From: Coemansia sp. RSA 487
Lineage: Eukaryota; Kickxellomycota; Kickxellomycetes; Kickxellales; Kickxellaceae
NCBI GenBank assembly: GCA_027577595.1
Contig: JANBRJ010000024.1
Coordinates: 124,001 to 188,000 of the forward strand
Reading direction: 5' to 3'
Length of the DNA stretch: 64,000 bases
A model generated the notes under the pieces. It was not told the DNA's origin and did no database searches. It saw nothing but the letters and a program-made list of their open reading frames with translations. The position numbers and the translations under genes were made by a program. This document shows positions 41,664-52,028 of this stretch, piece by piece. Every line of letters begins with the position of its first letter. The stretch's first letter is position 1.

Positions 41664-43259
41664 TTAGTCAATGTTCCACACCATCATCTTGCATTTGGGA
41701 AACTGGTTCTCGATCAGTGACTTTGCATGGCGTGTGATCATCCTTCCACACAGAATGTGGAGGTGCGACAGCTTAGCTAGGTGCTCTGCGCACACAGAGT
41801 CATACTCCATGTCCAAGTTGAGAAGGTTGAAGCGCCTTGAGCGCACACCGCGGTGGAGTGCATGTGAAGTGAATATGCGCTGTCCATTTTCGGTCCTGGG
41901 GGCATCGCCATCAGGAACACGAGGGCTGCTTGGTGCTGTGGATGGAGGGGACACCAAGCTGCGGTGGCGTGTTTGTAAAGGCTGCTGCTGCGATAAAGCA
42001 TTTCTGGGCAAGGATGGGATATCTGCCCAAAAGTCATTGTCACTGGTGCTATTGTCAGCGGATAACGGCTGCCGAGGCGAGCGCGTAGCAGAGACAGTGG
42101 CAGATGCTGTATTGTCTCTGGTGGCTGGTGTTGGCTCAGAAGCGCTATGCATAACGACAAGCTCGCGCAGGTACCCAAGGTTTCCAAGGATAGAGCTAAG
42201 GCCATTGTCGGTGATCCCATGGCAGCCGAAAAGGCGGAGGGACACAAGACGTGGGCAGTTTTGGCCGATTGCTTCAAGGATGTCGTCGTTGACTAGCGAG
42301 TCGTGGCGAGGCGACGTGTGGGGGATGGCGGCCTTTAGCTTCAGATCTCGCAAGTAGGGCCAGTGCGCCTGCTCGTTGAACAGACCCTGGTAGGTGTCGG
42401 TGGTGACCATGACGTTGTATAGGTCAAGGGAGGCCAGCTGGGGCAGTGCCTTGGGCACAAGGTGGGAGATGGAGCGCCGCGTGAGGCTTGTGCAGTCGGA
42501 AAGCACAAGTTCGCGTAGTTTGCTGCCGCGGGTCTCGACAAGCTCAAGCAGCGCATCGTCGGAAATGCTGGATCCGCTGGCATCGAGACACCGAAGGTTT
42601 GGAGCAGTGCAGAGAGCCTGTAGCGTTTTGTCGGCTATGTCGCTCTTACCATACAGCGCAGTGAGCGACTGAGAGTTGGCGCTAACAAGGTGGTATAGCG
42701 TGGCCGCCGATGACATATCGTTGCGTCCGAGCGAGAACCAGCGGATAGTTTTCAGCCCCATAATGTTACCAAGCTGGCTGCTTGCGGGCGTATCCAGCAG
42801 AGAGACAGGACAGTCGCTTAGATCAAGCGTAATCAGGCGAGAAAGCGCGCTCAGTAGTTGACAGAGCGCCATCGACCCAAAGTAGATCTCGCTGTTGGAT
42901 AGAATAGTGCGGGCATCGGGCATGTGTAGTTTTAGATGGCGAATAGTAGCTGGCAGGCCGCCCAGAAGCATGGCAGCATTGTTGATTCGCCGCTCGTAAG
43001 CCGGAGCAGAGAGGTACCCATCTATATAGCCGAGGTCGACAGTCAAGCTCCGTACTGTGGTCAGCAGGCCCTTGCGTCGATAGTAGGCAATCCGCAGCGG
43101 AAGCTGGGTGATGTGGCAGTCAATGTTACGAGCCGACTGGCTGGTGGTGAGGGCAAGCCATGTTTTATTTAGCGTTTTGCATGCAATAAGCTCCTTCTTC
43201 CCTAGGAAAGAGATAACGCGCTCAATGATTGCGGCAGCAGCAGGGCTGGAGCCGTCCAT
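41664..43259 (-). CDS. F-box/LRR protein
   Basis: A single exon encodes 531 residues. The N-terminus (AIIERVISFLGKKELIACKT, then LNKTWLALTT) is an F-box-like helix bundle. Leucine-rich repeats follow from about residue 60 to 360, for example LITLDLSDCPVSLL, LRCLDASGSSISDDALLELV, LRELVLSDCTSLTRRSISHL, LVSLRLFGCHGITDNGLSSI and LRELVVMHS. They show the cysteine-containing LRR pattern of SCF adaptors. A Ser/Pro-rich insert (about 375-465) precedes a last repeat (FNLLNLDMEYDSVCAEHLAK). It probably selects substrates for an SCF ubiquitin ligase. The substrate is unknown. Confidence 0.85.
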   Translation of the reverse strand: MDGSSPAAAAIIERVISFLGKKELIACKTLNKTWLALTTSQSARNIDCHITQLPLRIAYYRRKGLLTTVRSLTVDLGYIDGYLSAPAYERRINNAAMLLGGLPATIRHLKLHMPDARTILSNSEIYFGSMALCQLLSALSRLITLDLSDCPVSLLDTPASSQLGNIMGLKTIRWFSLGRNDMSSAATLYHLVSANSQSLTALYGKSDIADKTLQALCTAPNLRCLDASGSSISDDALLELVETRGSKLRELVLSDCTSLTRRSISHLVPKALPQLASLDLYNVMVTTDTYQGLFNEQAHWPYLRDLKLKAAIPHTSPRHDSLVNDDILEAIGQNCPRLVSLRLFGCHGITDNGLSSILGNLGYLRELVVMHSASEPTPATRDNTASATVSATRSPRQPLSADNSTSDNDFWADIPSLPRNALSQQQPLQTRHRSLVSPPSTAPSSPRVPDGDAPRTENGQRIFTSHALHRGVRSRRFNLLNLDMEYDSVCAEHLAKLSHLHILCGRMITRHAKSLIENQFPKCKMMVWNID

Positions 43260-44010
43260 GTGGTAAAATAAAGGTATATATCGAAGCTGTTTTGCTCAGG
43301 ACACTAACCACAGCGGCTTGTGTTGTGTGCGTAAAATATAGAGTATAGAAATGGAAAAGGTGCTATTAGAAAGATGCAGCAAGGCAAACGCGTCTACAAT
43401 TTTAAAAACAGAGAAGCACAGGCGGTGGGCAGCAGCTTTTGTCAAAGTTGGAAATGAAAAATTGTTTTTCAAGGAGGTTTCTCCAGAAAAGAAAAGAAGA
43501 GAAAAGTGACGAAGTGAGGGCTGGAACTCTTCGGACATTTGTTGTCCAACAGAAGCCTCGAACTGCCCTTGCTACCATTGGCTGGGAATACAAGCGATCT
43601 GCAAAGTCGATGCACACGTGCAGGCGTTGTTAGGGTTCATGTGATCAAGTGGAAAAGTGGTGACTGCAACACCTTACCGCAATGCTTGTGTATCATCATC
43701 CAACCCTGTCTTGCTTTTGCAAGCCCAAGCTTAGACCTGGACACCTTCAGGTGATTCTAATAAAGAAAAGTTGCCCAGGCTTTTTGATCAAAATAGTAGA
43801 TTGTGCCTCGGCTTCTTTTTACTCCCGTTGCCTGCACAAGCAAGCAGAGAATAAGCAGCAGCAAATACTTGGTGCCATGGGAAAAAAAAACCAAAAGTTG
43901 CCGAACAAAACGCTGCTCATGACTTCCTTGTACAATATATACTTTTCCTGAAGCGAGTCAGGTGAGGTTTTCCTGCCCTTATCAGCGGATTTATCATGCT
44001 GCCTGTTGCT
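43260..44010. other. Upstream region of the F-box gene
   Basis: About 750 bp between the F-box start and inverted-repeat element copy B. Only short ORFs; no gene recognised. Confidence 0.35.
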
Positions 44011-44116
44011 GTATTTTGTAAAGCTGGTTGCGTCGAATAAGGATGTATACGCGTCGAATGGTGAAAGGTTTGCGGTGGTGATAATGCATTTTGTGATCCA
44101 ACAAAAAGTCGTTTGC
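44011..44116. repeat. Left terminal inverted repeat of copy B
   Basis: Matches the reverse complement of about 44911-45011, with a few mismatches and one or two single-base gaps. Confidence 0.75.
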
Positions 44117-44910
44117 ACAGGCGTGGCAAGTCGTTTGCGTCAGTTGGTGTGGCATATGCGTCAGTGCAAGACAGGAAAACACAAGAGAAAACACAGATTA
44201 TTAGTACTGTTGCCAAAAAGCAGTCACATATGTTTACCTCCTCGGCTCTCATTCGAGCACCTACCTACAAAAGGGACATAATCCTATCCTAGAACTAAGC
44301 TTCCTAGAACTAGGGTTTGCTGCGGCTATAACCTTGGCTGAGTTTCGTGGTGGTTGTTATTTGTTCGTCCTTGCCGTCTTCTTTGCCGCTGTCGTCTTCC
44401 TTTTCTTCTTGGACTGCTGTTCATTGGTGGTAGCAACGGCTGCAGGCTGACTGCGACAGAAGCGCTCTGGAGTCCCACCGTGATCGCGAATTCCATGGAA
44501 AATATGCCTGAAGTTGAGAACGGCGGCGAGATATCGGTTGTACATGCGAGAACGAGCAATCAAAGCACCATCCACTTCCACGGGCACATACATAGCTCGC
44601 TGGTGCACTCAAGGAGACCGTGGCAGAGCACTTCTCTCATCTTCTTACGTTGGTAGGGGCGGGTGTTGGGCACTTTCAGGGATTTCTTGAGAGTGCCGGT
44701 GAGGCGGTTGGGTTCTTGTTCAAAGCGGTGGTATTTCTTCAGATTGCTAGGTTTCATTGGGATCAGTGTTAACTAACCACATTGAAAGCACAGACAGAGA
44801 CTGAGAAGCCAATCCATTTTAGTGTGAAATAATAGGCGTGTAGTGGACAGCTTTCTCCACAAAGTCCAGTTTGCGCCTCTTGCTTCCAAGCGCAAGTATA
44901 ACGCCAGCTG

Positions 44911-45011
44911 ACGCAAACGACTTTTCTTGGATCACAAAATGCAGTATCACCACCGCAAACCTTTCACCATTCGATGCGTATACATCCATTGTCGCGATTG
45001 CTACAAATTAT
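44911..45011. repeat. Right terminal inverted repeat of copy B
   Basis: Partner of 44011-44116. The outer end is approximate because similarity fades in AT-rich sequence. Confidence 0.7.
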
Positions 45012-45305
45012 GCAGGAAATTTCACAAAAACAGCAGAAATCCAAATAGCAAATCAAGGAGTGCACAAGAGCCTAGATTGCAAAGTTTTAATGTACAGCTC
45101 CTGCAAATCAAATATTTGTTTGTATTTACTGAAACGGACACAATCAAAAATTTACAACACAACGAGCACTCCTGTATCTTCTTGCACTCGGTAATCTCTT
45201 TTATAATTGAACTTTATGGTGCTACTACTTGGGCAGATATATTCGCGGCTATTCTTTTTATACGACCTTATTACTTATACTTTCCTTTCATTCGTGATTA
45301 CACTA

Positions 45306-45755
45306 ATGTCAAGAAACGTCGCAAAAGTCCCCGAAAGGTTTACTCAACAACAAAAGAAAAGGATTCTTTATCCACTCTACCGTCGTTCGCGACACTTGGA
45401 CAGAAAATGGTCAGTTGGGTGGAGGAGGCCCGATGATGGTTTCACATTTCTTGCAATTCTTCCTTACGCTGGCGGTATTCTATCCACTAGTCTGGCTGTT
45501 GGTTACGTCAGGAAAATACACGAGACATTCGTCTTGCCCAAGTCCGTTGAAAAAGAGATGGCTGGTAATATTCTCAAGAATGCTGCACTTTCTATAATCC
45601 CGTATCTCGGATGGATTCTACGACGTGTATACCATGTAAACAGAAGAAACTACTTGCTTCTCGAGAGATATATAATGGAATCTCCCTCCAAAGAAGAAAC
45701 CAACAGTGGCAACAATAGCATCAGCAACAGCAGTATCGCAAGTAATCTTAGTTGA
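45306..45755 (+). CDS. DUF4112 family membrane protein
   Basis: From ATG 45306 the product is 149 residues (MSRNVAKVPERFTQQQKKRI). This start is favoured because a TTTTATAATT TATA-like box lies at about 45198. A start at 45216 would add a hydrophobic leader and cannot be excluded. The body has RRSRHLDRKWSVGWRRPDDG, then FTFLAILPYAGGILSTSLAV, a second hydrophobic stretch NAALSIIPYLGWILRRVY, and a basic/aromatic end. This follows the DUF4112 plan (R..RLD..f.....G.D...g.iPg.Gd). The last roughly 25 residues are Ser/Asn-rich. Function of DUF4112 is unknown. It is the first of three closely spaced plus-strand genes. Confidence 0.65.
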   Translation: MSRNVAKVPERFTQQQKKRILYPLYRRSRHLDRKWSVGWRRPDDGFTFLAILPYAGGILSTSLAVGYVRKIHETFVLPKSVEKEMAGNILKNAALSIIPYLGWILRRVYHVNRRNYLLLERYIMESPSKEETNSGNNSISNSSIASNLS

Positions 45756-45925
45756 TATATGGATGTATCGTTTTCGAACGCAAGAAATATCCATGTAAAC
45801 CCATATTTACACTGACATTGTATCAATAGCGGCTATATCGAAATTCGGAAAAAAAGATAAATAAATTGCGAAACGTTTGTTCCATATTTTTGTTACCATT
45901 CTTACCATTATTACTCAGTTGTAGC

Positions 45926-46331
45926 ATGGATAATAGCATGTTTAGTGGCCCTGGTACTAGAACTGCTGCCGAAAGATGTCCAAGTAGTAGTCCAGGCGAT
46001 AACAAGACATCTGCAAAAGGTATCTTGTGCTCCTATCTTAACCACAATATGAAGATACACACAAAGGATGGAAGGATGTTTATTGGGATATTCAAGTGTA
46101 TCGACAATCATCGAAACGTTGTCCTTTCAGACACTAACGAGTTGTCTCAAGGTAGGCCCTTCAAAAATCATATATTTGGTACTCACTGCTGAGGCTTCCA
46201 CCTTACTGACTATTTTTTTGGCACGGATTGCGTATTTTTGTTGAATAGGATGTGAGCGACGTGTCGGAATGATAATGGTCCCAGGTGAACATATTCTGCA
46301 GGTCCTTGTAGAGAACCTCGAGTATGTTTGA
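45926..46331 (+). CDS. NAA38: Lsm-fold protein, N-alpha-acetyltransferase auxiliary subunit NAA38/LSMD1
   Basis: Exon 1 is 45926-46151 and exon 2 is 46249-46331 (GTAGGC donor, GAATAG acceptor), giving 102 residues. The Lsm fold is visible: Sm1 motif KIHTKDGRMFIGIFKCIDNH, RNVVLSDTNELSQG, then Sm2-like CERRVGMIMVPGEHILQVLV. The VGM.MVPGEHI string is typical of LSMD1/NAA38 rather than canonical Lsm1-8, where the position is RG..V. NAA38 is the small subunit of the NatC N-terminal acetyltransferase. The Ser/Gly-rich N-terminus is not conserved. It is 114 bp upstream of the HEI10-like gene. Confidence 0.85.
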
Positions 46332-46445
46332 TTACCCTTGTAATACTTGCCTTACATTTATATAAATGATCTTATCATTAGCTTTACATTTTTCTTCTTT
46401 TCATTTCTCAATTAATATCCATAGTACAATTTTAGCATCGGCAAA

Positions 46446-47872
46446 ATGGCAGAGCGCAGTGTAATAAGATGCAATAATATCAAATGTAGGATAGCATTGG
46501 CACAGTGTGAGAGCGTTTGCATTACGAAATGCTCACGTAAGTATGCCATACATACAGTAAATAAGATGTGCAATATCGAGGTCGTCTGTATATTCTCTAA
46601 AGTGTTAGCATACACCGTTACTTTCCTTGTTTTATCTTTCTCTCTCAGTAGATATATTTTGCATGCAATGTGCTATTACTTTCTTTCAGTCCTCGCTGAT
46701 TTGCCCAGCTTGCCGATCAAACGTCGATACAAGGTAATTTCTCTGCTTATGCCAGGTTTATTTTCAGTTTATTGGTGCAACTATTTCTATGGCTGGCAAT
46801 GGTAAATGGAAACGAGCTTGTCGCTTTGCAATTGTGCTAATGCTAAATGAGTCTCATGAAAGAAAAAACATTGTACCTGTGAAAAATGACCTAAAGTATA
46901 GATCAGATGTCATGACCACGTCGTTGGCTGTAAGCGATCAGTACAAGTCGTTTATCCTTGCTGGCCTTCGTCCATTAGAAATAATCGATATATGCGGACG
47001 AGCGCTTTCGTTTTGGTCATACCAAGTTTCACAAGAGATAGCCTTCCAACACGCCGCAGTGAAAGCAGGCGAGAATCGGGCGCAGGCAATTGAAACCCGT
47101 ACAGCAACAACAATCGTGGAGCTTCGTGAAAGACTCAAAGGTAGGCAATATATATTATTTTTCGTATCCTGGTTTGATGTACATGCGATCTTGCCGTGTA
47201 GAGCAATTTATCAACATATAATCGTTTGCAAATTGTTATTATTGAATGTATATAGTCGCTGATTCAAATTTGCAATCAATGAAGGAAGCCCTCGATAGTG
47301 AGCGGCAAGAGCGTGCAGTAGCTGAAGATGCACTGGTGGAAAAATCTCAACAACTGCAAAGCACAAAGGTAAGTGTACAAAAGTGTCTCGGAGTGTTCCC
47401 AATATGTTTGTGTTGTGACTCTTCGTGTGGGTTTGCACTAAATCGATGCCATCCTTGATAATATAGTTAGCTTACGAAAACCTGCGGCAAAGAGATACAA
47501 TTTCGCAGGTCGGTAGCCACCTTGAAAATGTGGACTGCATGGCAGGCTCCTCTGCACGGGTAAGAATATGTAATGAGAAAGCACTTTTCTTGGAAGAGCA
47601 CAACAAATAGGGCTAATTTCGTACACGAAAACATTTGCTCTTCTTTCTTGGGAGATAAGATACATAAACATTGGTTGTAGGTTTGTGCTGATAGATCTGA
47701 GATTTCGAGATTTGGTAGCGAGCGAAATATACGCAGTATCCATATGGGAAGGCCATCCGACGATCGTACCTTCTGGAAATCGAGGCAACACAGCTTGCCA
47801 TTATCATCGTCATCGCTACAAGCCAGTTACCGCCAGCAAAGAGCGAGAAGTGCAAAATATCCAGGTATATAG
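46446..47872 (+). CDS. HEI10: HEI10/CCNB1IP1-type RING E3 ligase, six exons
   Basis: Exons by reading splice sites: 46446-46536, 46652-46733, 46902-47140, 47256-47368, 47467-47559 and 47681-47872. They stay in frame throughout and give 269 residues. The N-terminal RING reads RCNNIKCRIALAQCESVCIT, then KCSHIFCMQC and LICPACRSNV, with the ligand order of HEI10. It is followed by SDQYKSFILAGLRPLEIIDI and CGRALSFWSYQVSQE, the best-conserved HEI10 segment after the RING (human AMVLAGLRPEIVLDISSRAL, then AFWTYQV). A coiled coil covers about residues 100-190, and the tail is Ser/Arg-rich. HEI10 acts in meiotic crossover designation. The family call is strong; the meiotic role here is inferred. Confidence 0.85.
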
Positions 47873-48047
47873 TTAAAGCGTTTCAGCAAACGAATGCCTG
47901 TTTTAAATAAAAAAAATCGATTAAATGACAACAAAGGAAACAGTGAAAGTCTGAGCCACCACCTCTCATTAACCAATTCTCGTTGCTAGACAAGAAAAGA
48001 AAAAAAAAAAGAAGAAATGGATCAAGCAGCATGAGGTGCTATAGAGT

Positions 48048-49238
48048 TCAGGTCCTTTGGCCATTCTCATTAACTTCACTTATACGCTCCCATTCGCCTT
48101 TGAGATTCTCTTTCCACAGAGTGATTTTGTTGTCTCCGCCCGAGACAGCCAAGACGTTACCAGACATTGACCAGCTCACACGCCAAACAACATCAGGGAA
48201 AGGCGTCGACGAAAGCTGAGAGCGGGTCCACTCGGCTGGAGCGCCTTGGCTATCCGAGTTTCGCCCAGCTTGAGCGTTCTGCGTCCAAATAAAAACGTTC
48301 TTGTCCTGAGAGCAGGTTGCAAGGTATGTGCGAGGTAGACCGATGTTTGGCGCATATGCAACGTCTCTGACCCAGTCACTGTGACCTTCAAGGGTTTGAA
48401 TGACCTCATATGTCTTTTTGTCTTCAGAATATGCCCATATCTTGACGTTGTTATCGCATCCGCCAGAAGAAAACTGCTTGATAAGACTGGTCTTCTGGGT
48501 TGTGCCTGGCTGGGCAAACGTCCCAGCAGCTATCACAGGTGCCCAGCTGACGGCGTTGACACCAGTGGTGTGCGCGCTGCGTATTATCTGCGCATCCCAA
48601 ACGCCTTCTTCTGTAAAGGTAAGAAGCGATATTCTCCCATCAGATGAGCCGCACAAAAGAACGGGACCCAACTCATGTGGGGCCCAAGCAATGGCGTTGA
48701 CCGAAGCCTGGTGCTTGTCATGCTTCTTGATTACCGAAAACCCGGATCCGGGTGTCTCTTTCCAGATAAGAACAGTTCCATCGTAAGAGCAAGATGCAAG
48801 AACGCTGCCGTACTTTGGGTGTGCCCATGCTACCTGCCACACAGGACCAGAGTGCTCCTTGAGCGCTTCGACATACTTTTGCTGCTGGCCGTCAATCTCA
48901 AACATGTGGATTGTGCCGTCAGACGAGCATGTTGCTAGGCGTTTTCCGTAGTAGTCAAACTGCGCATCGTGCTACAAGTGGAAGTGCATGGAAGTCCGTA
49001 TGTTATTGTTATTTAGGTATACCATGCATTACAAGAGATAAACGTGTCCGTTTGAGAAAAAGAGCACTTACGATCATGTCCTCGTGCTGAGTGTCAAACT
49101 GAAGAGTCTCGCCGTTTGTCTATAATGGATTTTGCAGAATAACAAAAGCAAAAGAGGAAGAACAATCTATATTAGTATATTGGCTACAAGACGAAGGGTG
49201 TCTACGCGTGCATTTAGTTTGTAAATTGGCCATACCAT
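48048..49238 (-). CDS. SEC13: COPII/nuclear pore WD40 protein Sec13
   Basis: Exon 3 (48048-48971) begins [20 protein letters not shown]; exon 2 is 49072-49119 ([16 protein letters not shown]). A candidate exon 1 is a lone ATG at 49236-49238 followed by GTATGG, giving 324 residues (human 322). A TATA-like run only about 10 bases upstream makes that start less certain. Blades include [80 protein letters not shown] and [20 protein letters not shown]. The protein is a structural part of the COPII outer coat and the Nup84/Y complex. It converges with the HEI10-like gene. Confidence 0.93.
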
Positions 49239-49809
49239 TTTTCAGATATATATATAGATTGTGTGCGTAAATTGCAGTTGTTGAAAAAGACGACGTGTTC
49301 TAACACTTGCTTCACCAATCTGTCAAAAGATGAGGCAGCTAGATTTTTACTCTGAGCAGGTAATAGGCGTGTAGCAGGTTTCTTCTCAAGAGTATATGAC
49401 TGGATAGAAGAAAACGCGCGAGTAAGAGAGGCTATGCTGCAAGGAAGAAAAGAACGAAAAAAGAAAATAATTATGCAATCGCAAGCTGTGATTCTAAGAG
49501 AAATGTGAAATGCGAAAGAACCACCTTGATGTTTAAGCACAGCTCAAGCTTGTGTGTAAGAATAATAGAGCTGGCTGCTGTTTATTGGACGAGGGACATG
49601 CTTATGGCTGCATAAATCTGGTGATCAAATTGTCTTGTAACAAATGCAAAATGCGATGGGATTTGAGACTAATATTGCATTTCTTTGCTCTCCATTTATT
49701 TATTTTTGATTCTAACTGGGCGTCTCTTCAAATACAACTTGGCCGTCATTGTGTTGTCAATATTTTCAAACGGAGCAAAAAAGGAAAAGGCAAAGCACTG
49801 GTAGCAGCA
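49239..49809. other. Divergent spacer SEC13 / UspA-fold gene
   Basis: About 570 bp, AT-rich. The open frame of the downstream gene extends upstream to 49552, but that part is cysteine-rich and unlike a conserved leader, so it was excluded. Confidence 0.35.
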
Positions 49810-50541
49810 ATGAGCAGCACAGAGAACACAGACAATAATAGTAATATGCGGCTAGAAGAGCAGAAGGGCTACGCTTTGGAAAAAGCCGGAGGTGTTACTT
49901 TTGACGATCTTGTTGCCCAAAGCATGGATGGCCCAAGCGGAATCGAGATGGTTGCTGAAGCAAGCCATCCACCAATATTCAGAAAAGGCACGCTTATCGA
50001 AATCCCAGAAGTGTCTCCAAACACTCCTCGGCGCCGTAAAAGTCGCCGTGGCCAGATAGCAGAGCTCAAGCCAAGACTGGTAGCAGTCTGCATTAAAGAT
50101 GATGCACATTCAAAGCGTATCATAGACTGGCTGCTACAGAAGGAGCTGGTTCCTGAGCGGGACAGGATAGTTCTGATCAATGTGCGGATAGCAGCAAATG
50201 GCATAATTGGCGACTTAACATCGACGAATAGCGCCAAGGAAGATACACAGCGCACGCAAAGCCATGATTTGCTGCGGAAGCATGCGACGCTGATAAAGCA
50301 AGAGGGATTCAGCATCAAGGGTGTGTCAATACGCGGGGTGGATGTTCGTGGCGAGCTGATACGCAAGCTGTTTGAGCTCAAGTGTGATCTGGCAGTTATC
50401 GGGTGCCCTTCATCAAAATCAATCAGAGAGCGGTTCACTGGACACAAGGCAGACTACCTTGCAGCAAACTCACCATGTCCTATCCTGGTAGTCAGAGATA
50501 GTATGAAAATCGACATTGACCAGGACCCGGTTCCAGAATAG
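49810..50541 (+). CDS. Universal stress protein (UspA)-fold protein
   Basis: From ATG 49810 (GCAGCAATGAGC) the product is 243 residues. Residues 1-90 are polar with an RRRKSRRGQ basic patch. The remaining part has the UspA alpha/beta plan: LVAVCIKDDAHSKRIIDWLL, ERDRIVLINVRIA, an acidic/polar helix, GVDVRGELIRKLFELKCDL, AVIGCPSS, then SIRERFTGHKADYLAANSPC and PILVVRDS. The Gly-x2-Gly-x9-Gly(S/T) ATP loop is altered (IGCPSSKSIRERFTG), so nucleotide binding is uncertain. Function is unknown; fungal members are linked to stress responses. Confidence 0.75.
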   Translation: MSSTENTDNNSNMRLEEQKGYALEKAGGVTFDDLVAQSMDGPSGIEMVAEASHPPIFRKGTLIEIPEVSPNTPRRRKSRRGQIAELKPRLVAVCIKDDAHSKRIIDWLLQKELVPERDRIVLINVRIAANGIIGDLTSTNSAKEDTQRTQSHDLLRKHATLIKQEGFSIKGVSIRGVDVRGELIRKLFELKCDLAVIGCPSSKSIRERFTGHKADYLAANSPCPILVVRDSMKIDIDQDPVPE

Positions 50542-50989
50542 TATATCTTTCTTGTGGGAGCAGGTGATCTCCATTAAAGACAAATGACATTTTTAGTAGT
50601 AAATACCCGGATTTTTAAATCCACACACCAATTTTAGTGCTTATAAGTTTGGAGTAGGCTCAGAATAACATTCTCGTTGCAGTAGAATGCGTTGGATGTC
50701 AAACATGCCCATGTGTATGCGGGGGAGGATAAGGCGGAGGAGGCGGGACAAAAGTGTGCGCAGTAGTATTCAATATTGGCAAACCTGCTCGTTCTCCACA
50801 CATGTAAACTTCCACGGCCAGTAAAACAACGGGTCATAATATCACGCCAAAGGAAGAAATTCGGAAAATTGCTTATGATTTAATAGGCACTGCCTGTCAC
50901 CTACAAAGCCCTCGGACAAGCTGCTATTTTCATTATTACTTATAAAGCTCTTTTTTCATAGCAGAAGTGTTTTTTTCTAATCTAAAGCG
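50542..50989. other. Spacer with a TATA box before the small secreted peptide
   Basis: About 450 bp. TATAAAG at 50941-50947 lies 43 bases before the ATG of the next gene. No other gene seen. Confidence 0.4.
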
Positions 50990-51265
50990 ATGATGCATAC
51001 TCTAGCAGCCACACGCTGCATTGTCGCTGCAATGCTTGTTATGTTGGCATGTCAAGCACACACACACAATAAACCACGCGAAAGAATTCCTCTTGAAAGA
51101 TTACAGTTACACACATTATCCGTCAGTGACATGTCACCGATTACAAATCGCATTGGTGTCAAAAGTGCAGCGGCTGAAAGCACTGGAGTAGTTGCTCGAA
51201 AAATGGGCGAGCCACCAGTTTTCACCGCAGCATGGCGACCGTTGTTTCACACAGTTGGACACTAG
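50990..51265 (+). CDS. Small putative secreted protein
   Basis: The 91-residue frame starts MMHTLAATRCIVAAMLVMLA, a typical signal peptide with probable cleavage after CQA. The mature part of roughly 65 residues (HTHNKPRERIPLERLQLHTL onward) has no cysteines and ends PLFHTVGH. A TATAAAG box lies 43 bases upstream of the ATG. No homologue is recognised. It could be a secreted peptide, a pro-peptide or a chance ORF. Confidence 0.45.
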   Translation: MMHTLAATRCIVAAMLVMLACQAHTHNKPRERIPLERLQLHTLSVSDMSPITNRIGVKSAAAESTGVVARKMGEPPVFTAAWRPLFHTVGH

Positions 51266-52028
51266 CAGATCCATCTTTATATATGCAATAAATGCATTTA
51301 CAGCCACAGGCTATACCGCTTTAAGATTACGAAACCTCCGGATTCCCATGGTACAAAGACAGAAGAGGTGCTGCTGGAGCCATGAAGTGATGGATGGATG
51401 GTCTTGGCAAGGATATCAAATCTTTTTTGTTCTTTTGTTTTATATCATTTGACATTTAATGGCGATTGTCATCTGCTGCATTACAAGAGACAACAACAGC
51501 AGCCTCTCTCTACTAACGTTCTGCTTGTCTTGTCTTGTGGCCCCTAGCCAATCTTTGTACAACTTGATTTGAGCAGTTTCACATTTTCTGTGCCAAAAGA
51601 AACTTTTTTCTTGCGAATTTTCCTTATTGCCTTCTCCCTCCGCTTAAAATCAATCAATCCATTGCTGTCAAGTGCCTGACCACATTTTTCTTTCCTGTTG
51701 TCGTTTCAGTTTTGTTTTTTGTCAACCATTACAAAACAAAAAAGTCGTTTCTTTTTGTTTCATTCTAATTGCACAGTAACACCAGAAATTCTGCTAAGCG
51801 CGTAAATAACTCGCCAGACATACAATAAGGAGATAAAAAAAGTAAAGATAGATTGCACAGGTTTGAAATTTTTGACTTGATTCTATAGAGAAAATAGACC
51901 AAACGAGTACTTTAGCAGAGCCAGACAAGGGGTTTGCTTAAAGTTTCCGACTTTTTTTTAATTTTCACCAACCAAAGGCTCTATCATTCAGACAGTACTA
52001 CCAAAAGCATACCTGCCACTAAAGAAAG
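51266..52028. other. AT-rich spacer before the RRM gene
   Basis: About 760 bp with many T runs and a long pyrimidine-rich leader. No supported gene. Confidence 0.35.

Larger units (their letters stand above)
44011..45011 (-). mobile_element. Inverted-repeat DNA element, copy B, with TnpB/Fanzor-tail-like relic
   Basis: About 1 kb and clearly related to copy A at 3789-4754. The terminal inverted repeats are longer here: 44011-44116 matches the reverse complement of about 44911-45011 along nearly the whole length, with shared blocks such as GTATACGCGTCGAATGGTG and TTTGCGGTGGTGATAATGC. On the minus strand it encodes KMREVLCHGLLECTSE and, in another frame, PVEVDGALIARSRMYNR followed by LAAVLNFRHIFHGI, the same tail as in copy A. 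The coding part is broken. No transposase core is present, so movement would need an enzyme from elsewhere. Divergence between copies suggests separate old insertions. Confidence 0.68.
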
